64,000 nucleotides of DNA, taken from positions 114,716,001-114,780,000 of the forward strand of contig CP142453.1 of NCBI GenBank assembly GCA_038049695.1, read 5' to 3'. Shown here one piece after another: positions 1 through 13,616 of this stretch. This DNA is from Cinnamomum chago. Its lineage: Eukaryota > Streptophyta > Magnoliopsida > Laurales > Lauraceae. Made by a program: the position numbers and the translations under genes. Every line of letters starts with the position of its first letter. The first letter of the stretch is position 1. A model generated the notes under the pieces. The model did no database searches, was not told the origin of the DNA, and was given only the letters and a program-made list of their open reading frames with translations.

Positions 1-164
1 ATTTTGTAACATCTCATCTGCTTGATCTAAAAACAAAAAGTTGAAAAAAACCCTATTATATATATATATATATTGTAACTTTCAAATGGATTAATATCAA
101 CATAAATGGATGGTCAATGATGAATATCCGCATATTTGACATTGGAAATTGAAGTTGTAGAAAA

Positions 165-275
165 TAAATCCACACCACTTGTAGTTCAGTGGCAAGACAC
201 CTTAGTTCCAAGGTGACAGTCAGAGTTTGAGCCGATCCATCAAAAATAGTATTAAAAAAAATGTCTCTAGTTTTT
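165..275 (+). repeat. tRNA-derived SINE-like fragment
   Basis: The stretch contains a pol III box A-like word (tagttcagtggcaag, from about 172) and about 55 bases later a box B-like word (gagtttgagcc), followed by an A-rich tail. This spacing and order are those of a tRNA-derived SINE head. No target duplication was found. A related sequence including the words cattt/cagtggcaag recurs near 1318-1335, and 55-120 is echoed at 1380-1440 (the same words around cataaatggatggtcaatga), so both flanks belong to a dispersed repeat. Confidence 0.4.
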
Positions 276-940
276 GTTCTCCACAAAAGCTAAAATCACT
301 TGAAAAAAAAAAGTCACACAAAAATTTTGCGCACTAATATGCTCTAATAAAGAAACTAAAAATGGGGAGAAGAGGGTTTCAAGTCATACCTCATCTTGTC
401 TAATTTTATCAGCAAAAGCTTGATAGAGGAAGGGTTAGGGTTATTAGGGATGGGATCAATCCGAACCGAGAGAGACAGAACTATGACTAGCGATGAAGTA
501 TAGTTGATTTGCTCTTTGATGATAGAGAAATCGTACAAAAGTGGAGAAAGGAAGAGATTTCTAAGAGAAGTCGGCGTGGTTTTCATCAGAGGAAGATATA
601 TTATATAGGGAGAAGGGTAAAGATTGACGCTTTCTGTAATAGGGGGGAAGCATCAACTCGACTTTGTATTTGTAACTACTTTAAAAAGCATATGATGGCA
701 TCACCACAATCCTTAGGGCATCTTTGTGTAATGCTTGACAAATTTTTGTTGCCATAATAGAGTGGAAAAGCGGTTCCAAAACACCCAAACCACCCCCCAT
801 AACTTCAAATTTTTGACAACTTTCTATGGAATTGAGGAAAATTAGATTAGAATTTCGTTATTTCTAACAAAAAAGAAAAAAAAACATAGCACTATACCGT
901 AAAAAAGTGGCACTTGAGATGGAGCTATGAGGAATCTTAA

Positions 941-1281
941 GGGCTCGTTTGTTTGCATTATAATACATATGAATTGAATACATGAGATTTATATCATAAG
1001 CAATTAAGAATGAAGTTCGAAGGTGGATTTTTAAAATAAGCATCAAATAACCTTTACTTTTAGGAAAATAGAATCAAGACATAATGGAAAATGAATAAAC
1101 ACGTCATCACCTTCAGAGTTTATTTTTCTATCTTCTTTTGATTCTATTCTCCCAAATGGAAAGGTTATTTGATGCTCATTTTTAAAATTTCACATTTGAT
1201 CTTTTGTTTAACCACTAATGGTATGGTATGAATCCTATGTATTCAATTCATATATATTTTAATGCAATAAAAAAAACCCCA
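941..1281. mobile_element. Foldback MITE with long inverted repeats
   Basis: The left arm (from gggctcgtttg) and the right arm (ending aaaaaacccca) are inverted complements. Both carry the word atatgaattgaatacat on the same reading when the right arm is reversed, and a second inner pair (gcatcaaataacctt / aaggttatttgatgc) continues the fold. A TAA flanks both sides (938-940 and 1282-1284), fitting a PIF/Harbinger-type 3-bp target duplication, though this short match is weak evidence. No coding capacity. Confidence 0.6.
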
Positions 1282-4200
1282 TAAATGTTACAAAGATATA
1301 TGCCTTAATAAATATTTCAGTGGCAAGGTGCTTTTTAGATCAAGCTGTTGAGATCTTACAAAGGATGTAGAGCTAGTGATTAACCCTATTATATATTGTT
1401 ACTTTCGAATGGAATATCAACATAAATGGATGGTCAATGATGGTTTCACACAAACGAACATCCAACACCAACATAGAGAAAAGAACAATTTTCCTCCATT
1501 CAATTAATGAGCATGAGGGGTGGAAACACTCACTTATATAGCACTTGAAGGACAAAACCAAACATGATGTGGCTTATCATTTCACTCCTTAATCTGAGAT
1601 GTCTAATCTAAGATAACCTCTCAGTATCCTTAAATTAAGCAACAACTGTCTAGAGTCTGGTTTATCTGAAGATAGCAAATGCAAAAAGAAAGTATCTGCT
1701 AATTTGTTTTAAATGGGCATATGGGTCTGCTGCACACTAACTGGGGTTGGACCTCCTGCAGTATACTGTTGGGTGCGCGCGGCGGGCATTCAGCTGGTCC
1801 ATGGTCTTAGCTCAATAGGCCTTGGGTTGAGCTATGGACTTTTGGCCCACAGGTCGGTGTGCAGCCTGCATCACCTTCCAATTGTCATCACTATCGCGGC
1901 TGCAACCATGTAGAAAAGGACTTTTCCCCGTATTAAAAAAATAATTCTATTTTTCCTCTTTCTACACTGAAAAGGGCTACACCAAACCATAGAGCACCTC
2001 GGTTCAAAACCATGGATTTCATAACCAAGTACCAGGCTGGATACCTAATGCCATGATTGTATATTCTACGCGTTTATATTTAATTAACTTTAGCAATTGC
2101 ATTGTATTAAAGTTACATGTTTTTGGGTCTCGATTCAAGTTTGGTCCCAGCTTAAGTGTTTAATTTTCAAAATTAGGTATAGAAACAGGTAGTGTATTCT
2201 GGACTTGCATCAAGTTAGATAGGTGTCTCTTTCAGCAACTTGGTTTAGATCAACCCGATCTAACTTGGCTTAGAATGCATTATATTGTGAGCTCACAGTA
2301 CGCATTCGAATCAATGGTTTGGATCCTAAAATGTGTTCTATACTTCTATTGATGTTGTTTCCAATCAAAGGTGGATCTTATATGATGGAACATTGGACCA
2401 CCTTAAACTGACCCTTATTAACAGTTCGGGTGGGTTTACTGTGCCCAATCCTCTGGGAGATGAAAAGTCAATTCTTGAGCAGGTGGCGGGCCTACTATTT
2501 TCATTTGATGGGTGTAGCGACAATTGGATTTTGCAAACAAACCCAGGATTTTCATACGGGTCTCGCGGGCGGACACAAGATTTTTGTGTGAATTCTCAAA
2601 ACCAAGCCAGAATTTCAATTGTGTATTTAGAAGCCTACTGAGGTCCATCGGGTGCGACTGCCCCTGGGTCTGCCTATGTGAGCAGGAGTCTGAGTTTATA
2701 ATTCAAGACTGATGGTGCATTTGTGTGAGGAGAGAATTCCGCAAGTAAGGAGGACAATTGTTCTTGTTTTTTTATATAGTTCACTTATCAGTTGTTTCAT
2801 TCGACATATGTCCTTCCAGAGGAACGAAAAATGAATTGGTTTCCCTCAATAGAGAGAATTTCGATGTCCCATATGATCCGTAGCGAACTAGGAATGTAAA
2901 CAGAAATCCACATAGTTTAAAATCCTCTCATTGCACAAACAGGTTCGAGACTCAACTCAAATCATTTTTTCATGTTGCAAGAGACACATGGGCTCTAGTT
3001 TGGTTCTAACAAAGCTGCAAATCTAGGTGATGGCGAGCACCCAATCACCTGTTAAAAAAAGAAGCTCAACCTTGTTTCTAAAGCTGTAGCAACTGTAGTC
3101 TCCCAATAGGTAGCATAGAAGATAGAATTATCTATTCATTTTATACTTGGGTGACACCCTTTGTTTACCTTGACGTTCCTTGTAATCAATCCCTTTATCT
3201 TCTTATTTATAGATAGATTATGCCCTTCTCATAGGACCTACTTGAAATGCATTCAGTTTTATCATAGTTCTCAATTTAAAGATTCAAAATTTGCGAATCG
3301 TCTAAGTTCGATTATTCATGTGATAGGATCCAATGGCAGTTGATAATCAGATCATTGTTGAATTAGAATGAGTCCCAATTCTTTAGAGTAGATGTCAGTA
3401 AACTGCTTGAATTTGTCAAAATAAAACGTGGGAATAAGGGCTTAAATTAAATGGACTAATGAGAGAAAGACTCCATCAAATGAATTCACTGTCCTTATCA
3501 TCAATAGATTAGAAGAGTAGAAAGAGACCCTTTTTAGTTCTTTTAGTGGAAAAAGACTTTTTCCACTGTATACACATACAAGCAATTCATTCAACATGAG
3601 AAAAGACCCACAACTTAGAAAGCTTCAATCAAGCCATCAATTTGATTGATGGCCATTTCCTCAAATCCCATTGTAATTTTAAAGTTGGAAGGAATACCTG
3701 TATGCATGTGTTTGCCCTTTGAGTCATGTTGCCTTATCCTGCACTCATTTTTTCTTTTGCACATGTAATTACTCCCACTAAACAAAACCAGTTGACTATT
3801 CATTCATACATTGGAATGACGCTATACACCATCACTTCCCTTTTACTCAATCCCAATCTCAGTATCCTTTGACCAGCAACTCTTAAAATACACATTGCCA
3901 TTGGTATCTATATACTCAACCCTCCCTCATAATCCTCTATGTATTTTATCATCAAATCATAACACACTAATTAAATTTTATTACCTCCTTGATGTGACCA
4001 ATGAAATTGCACACTCTAAGAAGATATCCCTATTGGCTAATTGATCATGTACAGGCCCACAATATCAAAACCAGGAAATTTCCCTTGGGGGCTTCATCGA
4101 CATGCCATAGGCGACCATCTGGCGGATCACATATCGATTGGTCCATGTATTATGATTATCATTTATTGTAATTGATTTTCTAAGCTAATCCAAGCTGTAA

Positions 4201-5060
4201 AAGGATGATCTTGTAATAACAATACAACTAATTATAATAAGAAAAGGTCACCGGCAGCTCAACAGCCAACAGTCTCTGTCAATAACTTACACATAAGACC
4301 TTCCCTACTGGTATATTTGAGAAGGATCCGTTGACAAACACAATGAAGTACTTAGATTTGAAAATATCCAAGCATACCCTTGCGTATGTATCTATTATTG
4401 ACAATTTGACATGTATTAACAAAGAAAATTGCCAATCTCCAAAAGTCAAATGGACGGTCAGAACCTTTCTGATTCAAAGGAGATGAGTTGTTGGACCCAG
4501 AGCTAGTTTACTACCATTAGAGTTAGCCATCCAATGCTCCTGAGACTCCTAATTTTTCGATCGATTGGGACTACCATCAGAAAGTATGACGCCCCGGAGC
4601 CCCACATTAACTACAGAGAGTGGAAAGTGAATGAGATTATATGTATAGCTTACATCATTACCTTACATGATGCCTTTTGATGGGTTGAGGCCCATAAAAA
4701 ACAAAACTATGAGGCCCTTGTCGGTCCTCTGCTGTGGTCTGTGCAAGTGGATGGGTTTCCATATGGACGGGCCAAAAGGACAAACTACTGCATAGGGACG
4801 TGCAGTCCTAAGGGGCGTGGAATGTGACGCTGCCAACCATGAGGCCCGTGGGCTGTAGGGTAGGGCATTACAGGTGTTTAGATCACACTGAACCAATCAT
4901 GATTGGTAGAGTTGATACTCTTGGGTCTACTTATTAAAGAATAAAATTTCCAAAGCTTGCTTGTGGGGTACCATAACATGTTGGATGTATGTAGGTGGAC
5001 ACACAGCTTGGAAAGGCATCTTTCTCAGTTCTGACTTTGATTATCTCCACTTCTTCTTCC
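1282..5060. other. Intergenic DNA, no supported gene
   Basis: AT-rich single-copy-looking sequence with short, unsupported open frames (for example 2333-2641, 102 codons, no recognisable domain, and 1713-1913). No tRNA or rRNA was seen. The last few hundred bases must contain the promoter region of the downstream U-box gene. The stretch near 4680-4870 is richer in GC and in gggcc words, which suggests an old repeat. Confidence 0.5.
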
Positions 5061-5065
5061 TTCTC

Positions 5066-5071
5066 TATATA
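5066..5071 (+). promoter_or_regulatory. Candidate TATA box of the U-box gene
   Basis: TATATA lies 65 bases before the start codon at 5136, after a CTT-rich stretch (5047-5065). That would place transcription start near 5097 and give a 5' leader of about 40 nt, plausible for a plant stress-type gene. This is a positional inference only. Confidence 0.45.
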
Positions 5072-5135
5072 GCTAACCATCTCTGCTTTCCTCCTTTGCT
5101 ATACTCAAGAAATAAGAGGAGATTTCATCAAGGAA

Positions 5136-6332
5136 ATGGAGTTTCCTCTCCACTTCAGGTGTCCCATTTCAATGGAGCTCATGCAGGATCCAGTGACAAT
5201 CTCTACAGGGGTGACTTATGAACGGAAAAACATAGAAAATTGGTTCAACACATACAAGAAGACGACGTGCCCTGCGACAATGCAGCTTCTGGAGGGCTTG
5301 GATCTCACCCCAAATCACACGCTTAAGCGCCTCATACTCTCATGGCAAGAACAAAACACGGCGTCCTCATCCTCATCATCGGGGGGGATCGAGCACGATG
5401 AAGTGGCCTTGCTGTTGAGGACCATTGAATCTACACCATTCAAGGTCAGCTCCCTTAAGAAACTCCGATCGATGATCGAAAAGGATGATGAAATCAAAGA
5501 TGATCTTGTGAAGTTTGGAGGCACAGAAGTGTTGGGCCACATTATTTTCCAAGTTCTTGTGGAGAACTCAGACTTTGTTACATTCCGTGCGTGTGAAGAG
5601 GCCATGGGGGTCCTCTACCACCTCCAATTATCCGATGATGAGGTGTTTATCCAATTACTATCAGACCCTGATTGCATCAAATCCATGGCAATTATGCTTC
5701 AGAGGGGAAGTGCAGAAGCCCGACTGCATACCGTTGCCATATTGCGAAGGATGGCTAAGATCGACTGTGGTTGGGGTCAGGTTGTAAGTGATCTTGACAT
5801 GGATATCTTTAAATCCCTGTTAGAACTGTTATCAGATGAAATTAACACCAAGGCAAGTACATGTGCATTGGATGTCCTAATAGAAATCTTGGGCAAAGGG
5901 AAAAATAGATTGAAGGCAATTGAGGCTGGTGCAGTTTGTGTCTTGATCGAACTTCTTCCTGATACAGGCCGGTCTAAATGTGAGAAGATGCTGTTCCTGC
6001 TCAAATTGCTTTGTGAATGTGCTGAAGGAAGATCAGCATTTGTAGATCATGGCCTAGCGATCTCCGTTGTGACGAAGAAGATATTGGGCTTATCAGAATT
6101 AGGGACCAAGTTGGGGGTGAAGATCTTATGGTTGCTATGCACTTTTCTTCCAACAGATAGGATTTTGGAGGACATGTTGGTGCTGGGAGCAGTTAAGAAG
6201 CTTCTGGGGCTGTTGCATATTGACGGTAGATCTTCGACCAAGGACAAGGCGATGAAGATCATCAAGTTGCATGGGAATTCATGGAGGCAGTATCCATGTT
6301 TTCCCTGTGATTTGAGGGATTATTTGAAATGA
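5136..6332 (+). CDS. U-box/ARM-repeat E3 ubiquitin ligase (PUB22/23/24-like)
   Basis: One uninterrupted exon of 398 codons. Residues about 4-77 form a U-box, beginning FRCPISMELMQDPVTISTG and including TYERKNIENW, the proline-bearing TTCPATMQ and the DLTPNHTLKRLI end of the fold. The rest is helical, leucine-rich and ARM-like (residues about 90-390), with a serine-rich linker near residue 80. This layout and the DLTPNHTLKRLI word are those of the Arabidopsis PUB22/PUB23/PUB24 and parsley CMPG1 class: intronless, elicitor- and stress-induced E3 ligases that bind an E2 through the U-box and substrates through the ARM region. At 398 residues it is slightly shorter than the usual 420-450. The start is the first ATG and the U-box follows at once. 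The exact orthologue cannot be fixed from sequence alone, so no symbol is given. Confidence 0.93.
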   Translation: MEFPLHFRCPISMELMQDPVTISTGVTYERKNIENWFNTYKKTTCPATMQLLEGLDLTPNHTLKRLILSWQEQNTASSSSSSGGIEHDEVALLLRTIESTPFKVSSLKKLRSMIEKDDEIKDDLVKFGGTEVLGHIIFQVLVENSDFVTFRACEEAMGVLYHLQLSDDEVFIQLLSDPDCIKSMAIMLQRGSAEARLHTVAILRRMAKIDCGWGQVVSDLDMDIFKSLLELLSDEINTKASTCALDVLIEILGKGKNRLKAIEAGAVCVLIELLPDTGRSKCEKMLFLLKLLCECAEGRSAFVDHGLAISVVTKKILGLSELGTKLGVKILWLLCTFLPTDRILEDMLVLGAVKKLLGLLHIDGRSSTKDKAMKIIKLHGNSWRQYPCFPCDLRDYLK

Positions 6333-9250
6333 GTGCAAGGTTCTTGATAGAAAATGAAAAAAAAAAAAAGAGTATTGTGTTTGTACTAGTTAACATATCT
6401 ATAGTAACATTCTAAGAAAGAATTTGTGTTACTGCTTGGCTTTGTTTTATGAAACTACTTTTCTGTATGGGAGTAAGAAATCCTCTGTAATTTCATTTTC
6501 ATTTGATTCGTAAGGACTGATTCACCACCTATAGTATTTTGTTAATTATTGTAATATATCCTTGGGAGGTCAAGGTTCCATCTACATCCACTACTTGATA
6601 TTCTTAACCACACTCACCACATTATCCTTCACCCCTCGCTTGTTTGCCGGTTTCTTTGCATAAAATACGTAGAAATTCATGGTGAAATGGGCTCTGTTGA
6701 AGGTTTATTAAAGAGGTGAGCAGTGTAGGATATAAGGCACTGATGAAGATGCATGCAACAATCACTTTCCTTGGACTTGAATTATTAGGGTGGTGGTTGA
6801 ATGTTCATTTTTCTTAGAGGGGAGACCATGAATTGTCATATATTGGAAACCCATATTTGTTTCTTTAATCTTAACTATATATGTTTAGAAATAAGAATCT
6901 TACATTCATATGTATTCAATTACATGAAACAAACATGTCTGGAGTTCATTTGCAAACAAACAGCCATTAAGGCCCTTTTGTCTACTTTTTTTTTTTTTTC
7001 TTTTTTGGGTAGGGAGGCCCTTTTGCCTACTTGGAAATGTATTTCCCATGACTTCATCTAGGATTTCATATTCCTTAGATTTTGTACATGGGGCGGCAAG
7101 TATGAAGTATCAATCTCGGAATTGAACTGTTAGACACAGGCAGTTGGATGTTGAAATCTGAAAGCTGGAAACTGGGCCGACTCTCCTGTTTGTATGACTT
7201 TACCTCTTTTTTCCTTCTTCCTCTCAGACCGTTTATATGACTTTTGGCCTCGGACATTAAAACTGACTCATCAATAGATCTAGGGATTGAGACCGTTCAG
7301 TATAAATCAGTTGGACTGTCTGATTCAGCCATGATGTGAAACTATCAAATGTTGCCCTGGCATATTTATAGCCCCCATCCGAGGCGGCGGCTGCCCGCGG
7401 TAACATCGCAAACCCTGATAAGTCCACTCACGATCACCGTGAGATAAACCCTCAAAGGATTCAGACTCCCAAACTACACATCTTCTTCATCGCAACGAGG
7501 CCCCTTTTTATCTCCTCCACTTACTTCTCACTAGAATACTTGTAATTTCAGTATTTACTAATAAAGCAGCAATTGGCAGTTACAAGCCTCCGCCACGGAT
7601 TTTTAAGCAAGACCCACCTGATTGGGGCGGGTAAGGAAGGATGGATTAGCTATCTTCCACAATTATATTTATTAGATGTTGCTAGCCCTCCGATCTAAAT
7701 TAAGAGGTGATGTATGCCATCCCATCCATTAATCAGGTGGCCAACAACAACAAATGGAGCCAATTCTCCTTAATATTATTTTGGTTGATTTAATTTGACT
7801 AATCTAAGAAGTACTTTTCATCAATATGGGCCCTGCCGGCAATGCCACAAGGACTGTGTTTGACACATGGCTTTAACTAAATCATAAGGTAGTAAGTATA
7901 AACTTGGGATAGCTTAATCTCTTTGGTGCAACTAATTGCCTTAAAATATTAAGAGAGACTTAAATATAGAGATCATTTTACATGAATTCGTGCACAAGAG
8001 AGACAAGAGGGGTTTGTTGCAGCTTGCAAACCTACTATTCCTTTGCTCCTTGCTTTTTTTTTTTTGGGTAGAAACATCTGCTTAATGTTTAATATTCCTT
8101 TGCTCTTATAGTTTCTTATAAGGAAAATAAAATCTTGTATTGATTGTAATGTAATGATGCATGGAGTATAGATGTTAGATAGGTGGGTTGGCATGGAAAA
8201 TACCTAATCTAACATTTTTTTTGGTTAATCTCATCTACCTTCCTAAGTTATCGTATTTAATACATTTTTTTTTTCTTATAGTGCTATTAGCTAATCCCTC
8301 TATTTCAACTAAGACTCGAGCCCAGCAACCCTATTAATTTCACCTTGGAGAACTTTGGGGGATGTTACCAGTTTGATCATTGGGATATAAGTATTAGTGT
8401 TGAGTTTTGGTGAGCACTAACTCCGTTCATTATCAAAATTGTCAAAGTTGTGTCAATGGAATGAAAGAGAACTCTTTACCCATCATACAAAATTAGCTTA
8501 TAGAATTCTTCAAATTCTAATATGACAACTTTTAAAATGCATGGGGACCTTTGAATTTGTGATTTCAGCTGAGGAATGCATTTGAAATTCTCATATCTGC
8601 CCAAGACATGAATGTTAGATGTAAGTGGTCTAGATGACCATACGTACGTCGACTAATAATGATAGAGCCCTACATTGAATCAATTGATTTTGCTCCACAT
8701 GGCCACCATCTAATAATTATAGGGCCCCGCATTTAATCAATTGATTTTGATAAGCTTTCCCAAATAGTTTTGATTTGAATAAATCTGTTGGGATTCATTT
8801 TAGAAAAACAAATCCATTAGAACTATTGTTTGACTAATCGATGAGGGAATTAAGAAAAAAGACGTCTAATGAGATTTATTTGATGAGAAAAAATCAAATC
8901 TCTTTAGGGTCATTTATAAAAGTTGTTTACCAGTCATTTCTCTTTACTTACCGTATATTGCATAGTACCCATTAACTCTCATGCACCCACATATTAGAGT
9001 GAGTGAAAAGGGATATTTGATAAAAACCCTCTTTGATCAAGATCGTTGATTGCCAGGCGAGACAATCTAAAGATCATATCCAAATTGCTCATCTTAATGC
9101 AATTCTTAGATATCCTCTAACCAAACAAGCAATATGTGCCTTTCTTGTCTCGCGCCCAATAAAATGAATTCATTTCTTATTTTGTGCTTTGTGCTATGAT
9201 GTATGAAATTAAGAATTTTATACAGGTGGCGAATGTGGATTGGCTAAAAT
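6333..9250. other. Intergenic DNA downstream of the U-box gene
   Basis: Contains the 3' flank of the U-box gene and AT-rich sequence with scattered homopolymer T runs (about 6989-7000 and 8056-8065). A GC-richer patch at 7375-7420 follows a TATA-like word (tatttatag, near 7359), but no convincing open frame begins after it. I see no gene here. Confidence 0.5.
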
Positions 9251-9761
9251 TAGGGTTGCAAACGGATATTCGATTCTCTGATTACGTACCCGGAAATTCC
9301 GACCTACAAAAAACTGGGTCTGGAACTTATTTTAATTAGGTTATGATTCATAAACGGGTCCAGGTCCGGAACCCAATTTAGTTTCTGATTGATAACAGGT
9401 CCAGTTCTGGGTTATATAAGTACCGACCCGGGACCCAGCATATGAGTCTTTGATATTGTAAACTGTACTTTAAAATTAACTCTTTTTTCTTTACCTTTTT
9501 ATATATAATATTGGAGTTAGTAGACTTGATGCACTGCGACAAGTTGAATGATATGCTTATTTTAAGAAAGAATAAAAAATAAAGAGAAAGTAGAACCGAT
9601 TTTAAAATTAAATTTCAGTCATCTAGGTGGACCTGGTTCCGGAATTGGGTCTAGAACCAACAAAATAGGTTTCGAGTCAAAATCAAACCCGGAACCGTTC
9701 TTTAGAAACGGGTCCGGGTCCAATATGGTTTTGACCCGGAACCGTTCCGTTTACAACCATA
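9251..9761. mobile_element. hAT-type MITE with degenerate GGGTCC word interior
   Basis: The ends read TAGGGTTGCAAACGGA on the left and, reversed, TATGGTTGTAAACGGA on the right. They are flanked by gctaaaat (9243-9250) and gctgaaat (9762-9769), an 8-bp target duplication with one mismatch. The interior is built from many variants of acccggaacc/gggtccgg words on both strands. 511 bp, non-coding. A related, more degraded copy lies at about 17845-18471. Confidence 0.7.
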
Positions 9762-10495
9762 GCTGAAATAATCTTTCCTTGTTGTTAGATGTATTATTTA
9801 ATTAGATAACTGATATGGTTGTTAAAACGGAAAAATCTTCTGAGCTATATATATGACCCATCCGAGATAGAGGATGCCGATCTTGCATCATGGCTAGCTA
9901 GTTTTTAATCTAAACCCGATTCTGGTGGAGTGATTTGCTGCTAGTACTGTTTAATGTTTATTAAATCACTAATAGAACGCCTTTTAGTCAAAGCAGCAGG
10001 CTTTTGTAATCTACATATCCAAAACCATGAGCCAGTTCTTTAACCCAATCGATTAACATGTTTAGGGTTCATCTATATGTTATATGTGGTGAATTAATTT
10101 TTTTCCTCACACTAAGCCCCTGTTTAGCATGTCTATTTTTTGCCTCTAAACTTCTATTTCTCTAAAGCGGGTGGAGGTGGAATGTATATGATGATTGTGG
10201 TTATTATTGTTGTAATTAAGAAGTAGAAGATGTTGTTAATTAGAAGCAATCATAAAAACGTTTTCAAAAGTGGGTTTCATATCCCACAACTGCATGGGAA
10301 TTTCTAATTGGAAGGGTCAGTAACTGCCTCCTCTCTAAGCTGGGTTGGATTTGGGAGCAGAATTCAAGCCCTTTTATTGGGGGTGGGCTTGAACTGATAT
10401 TTGGGAAGGCAGTAAGCTTGACTGATAGCAATGAGTCTTCAGAAAGGTGTGCTATACCTTTTCTTGATCCAACTTAAACCTTTGAAAGTCACAAT

Positions 10496-10909
10496 TAGGG
10501 GTGGTCAAGGGCCAGGGCAACCCAGGTCAGACCTAGGCCCCAGCCTACCTTTGGGCCATGAATCTTAGTACGCACTTGGTCTGGGCACAGATCTAACTTT
10601 TTGGCCCAATTAATATTTGGGTCATGGTTTGGATTAAGTGATAAAAAGAAGAAGAACAATCTCAGCCCAGCCCAAAAAGTAATGCATCTAGTCCAGTGAC
10701 TAATTTTCTCAAACAAGTCATAGAAATCCCAAACAAGAGATTGATTAAATGGGTGGGCTTGGGCTTGATATATTTAAGGCAAGTTGGGCTCGAGCATTAC
10801 ATTTAAGGCTCATGTCGGGCTTGAGCTGGATGTGAGCCTGTGTTTCTAGAGTCGAGCTGGGCCTTGATATGTCTTAGCCCCACCCGATCCATGAACACCA
10901 GTGAGAAGG
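10496..10909. mobile_element. Degenerate hAT-like element with gggctt word interior
   Basis: Starts TAGGGGTGGTCAAGG and ends with a roughly complementary catgaacacc; the interior repeats variants of gggcttgggctcgagc. Architecture is the same as the elements at 9251 and 58557, but the 8-bp flanks agree only partly (gtcacaat versus gtgagaag), so the boundaries are tentative. Confidence 0.35.
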
Positions 10910-13616
10910 CACACTTGTCTAAATGGGCCTCAATACCACAAAAAGGAGTAGATACAATTGTCTGAAGGGGTCTCAAAACTAAAGCAAGGACTGCACAAAA
11001 GAGAAGGTGCATACATTGGAAATCAAGCGTATATAAGAGCCAGTGACGGATCCAGGGATTTCTCCCAGAGGAATTAAATTAAACATTTGATAAATAAGAA
11101 TTTTATAAAAAAAAAAGTAACAAGTTTATATTAAAATAGCTTGATAGCTCTATAGTTTCAATCCAATCTAATCAAAATAAAAAAAAATTAGCAAATTTTT
11201 AAATAACATGGTATCAAGAAAATTCTCACAACATAAAATAAAGAAAAAAATAAATAACATAAAAAAGTAACTGTATTTAAAAAAAATACATGTGACATGA
11301 AAAGAATTTAACATATGCATTTAAATATATTTATTAAAGAGGCATTCATTGAACTCAAGAAAAAAAATTAAAAAATGATAATAAAGAAACAAAAGGCAGG
11401 TGGGTTTTTCGAATTACTTGTATAGCTGTATTTGAGAGTCAATGCAAAAAAGTTAAGTGTTGAAGAATGAAGAAGAAAACGCAATAGGCAATGAATGTGC
11501 ACAATGAAAAAAGACTAGGTATTTGTACTTGGAAATTAGAAGAGAAATAAGGCAAAAAGGAAAAGTGGAGATAAATGAGGAGATAAATCTGTCGTATAAG
11601 GATAGCCAATATCCTATCTAGAGTGACTTGCTTTTGAAGAAATGAAAAGATAATTTTTCCCTAACTCTTCTTGTGATTCTATTACGTAGTTGTAGCAAAA
11701 AGTGAGGAGGGGCAAAGGTAGTAAAAAGATAAAATTGCCCATAGAAAAAATTTAAAAGATCCTATCTCAATGTGAGAATTTCAAAAAAAATTGAGGAGCG
11801 GCATGACAAGAGCTGTAGCCAACGGACACTAACTTGGCCTCAAGGTTTTCAAGATTATGCAAGGATTGTTGGGTTATTGTCTTGTATTCTGGGTAAGTCA
11901 GATTAATCAATTTGGGCTAATCTTGGTGTAATTGAGTTTGAGGTATTTTGGTAATTGTATTAGAGTTTTCTTGAGGCTAAGAAAGAGTTTACTGTAATTA
12001 TATATGATGTAATCCATAACCCTAAACCCTTCGAACACAGTGGGGAGAGAAAATGAATTGACGGGATCTTTTTTCATTGATGAAGTCACGCTCATGCTAA
12101 TATTGTGATGAGGAATTTTCAAAAAAAATAAAATCACAACAATATCCATCCCTAGATATTCAAGAAATTGGCCATATTTGCTACATAGCACATTCTATCC
12201 ACTTTATTATTATATATATATATATATATTTTATTTTATTTTTTGTGGGGGTGGGGTTTTAAGAATATTATTTTAATTGTGTTAAAAGTACACACAGTTA
12301 CACTACACCAGTGGTCCACTACACTGAAAAGCTGATGGCTTCTAGTGGTCAGAAAGTGAAATGAACAGCTCTCCTAACAGTTCTGGAACACAAGAGGGAG
12401 TATATGCTATATCCCAATGCGATGATTCGAAAATGCAGAAAAGGGCCAGCAACACTACAAGAAGTAGTCCCATCTTCGTCTTAAAAGATATGGGATGAGG
12501 GTGGTCCCATAATCCCATCCAATGTGATCTTATTTGGATTTCACTTTGATTATCTTGCTCTTTTTTTTCCTTTTTCTTTCCCTTTTTTATTTGATCCGAT
12601 GGGAATAATCCCCCGCGCACACGCATGACGCTGAACACACATGCATCTAAGTATGTATATTTGGGGTCTCAAACACACGACATAGGGAACAAAGCCAGGC
12701 CTCTTACGACAATTAACCAACACTCGCAGGTAACTTTGATTTAATATTATGCATTTCACTTTGATTTATACTGCCGATCATTATTCAACTTAATACAAGT
12801 TTTCTAGCAAACAAAAATGCATGATAAATGAGAAGTCTCATAATATATCAAGAAATTTGGAATGCTTTTTTTTTTTTAAAGGTAATTTGTTTTGAAAAAC
12901 ACCTTGAGAACTTTTTACAAGGCTCATTTTATGTGATTATTTCACTATAGATTATTACGTAACCATACAAAATCAAAAGCCTTGCCTTAAAAAAATGCAA
13001 ATCTATGAATTAAGTACGGAGTCCATGAGTCGAAACCAGTATGAATTTAAAATATTGACCTTTTAAAAGTAAAAACCTAAATTGACTTCTGTATCCAGAA
13101 ACATTTATAAATCTGAAAAAAAAAAAAAAAAACACAGGTTTAAAGTTTAAACCCATTTTTTACCGATTTGGATAAGTGGGTGTCCACATGCATCCCCTAC
13201 CCTGGAGAAGATTCCCTATCATCCAATTACCTTGCAACTTTCTCAAAGCAGACATTGGGTAGTTAGCTGGGCATCATGTCAGTCCTTTCTTAGATGGTCA
13301 TCAGCTATCAGAAATAATAGGTAATTGAGTGTTCTCAAGGTATTCTCTCCTTGAGCTTGGAAGAAAGATGAGAATTCTTGTTTATTAAGAATTTTGATAA
13401 TTTTAAATACTGTTTCTTAAAATAGAATTTTAAATTTTCAGGCACGTCACCTCTTTCCGCTTGTGCGAGTTCTTTTTTGACTTGTGCAAGCTTTCTTTCT
13501 ACTTGTGAGAGCCTCCTTCCCATTTGAATGAGCTACCATTCCGTGTGTATACGGGCTCTATCTTCGAATGAGGTACCCAAAAAAAATATTCTCAACCCCC
13601 TCTAACATTTGGAATA
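10910..13616. other. Intergenic AT-rich DNA
   Basis: No gene supported. 11043-11820 begins with gacggatccagggattt and ends near a gaggagcggc word, resembling the ends of a common class of non-autonomous plant DNA element, but inverted ends could not be shown. A (TA)n run lies at about 12210-12228. Short open frames at 12342-12759 (minus strand) are lysine-rich products of low-complexity sequence. Confidence 0.4.

Noticed and set aside
2333..2641. 102-codon frame in the left intergenic region
   Set aside because: No domain, no promoter or splice context, and an overlapping frame on the other strand is equally open.
5315..6265. Several minus-strand and offset frames across the U-box gene
   Set aside because: Shadows of the 398-codon U-box frame.
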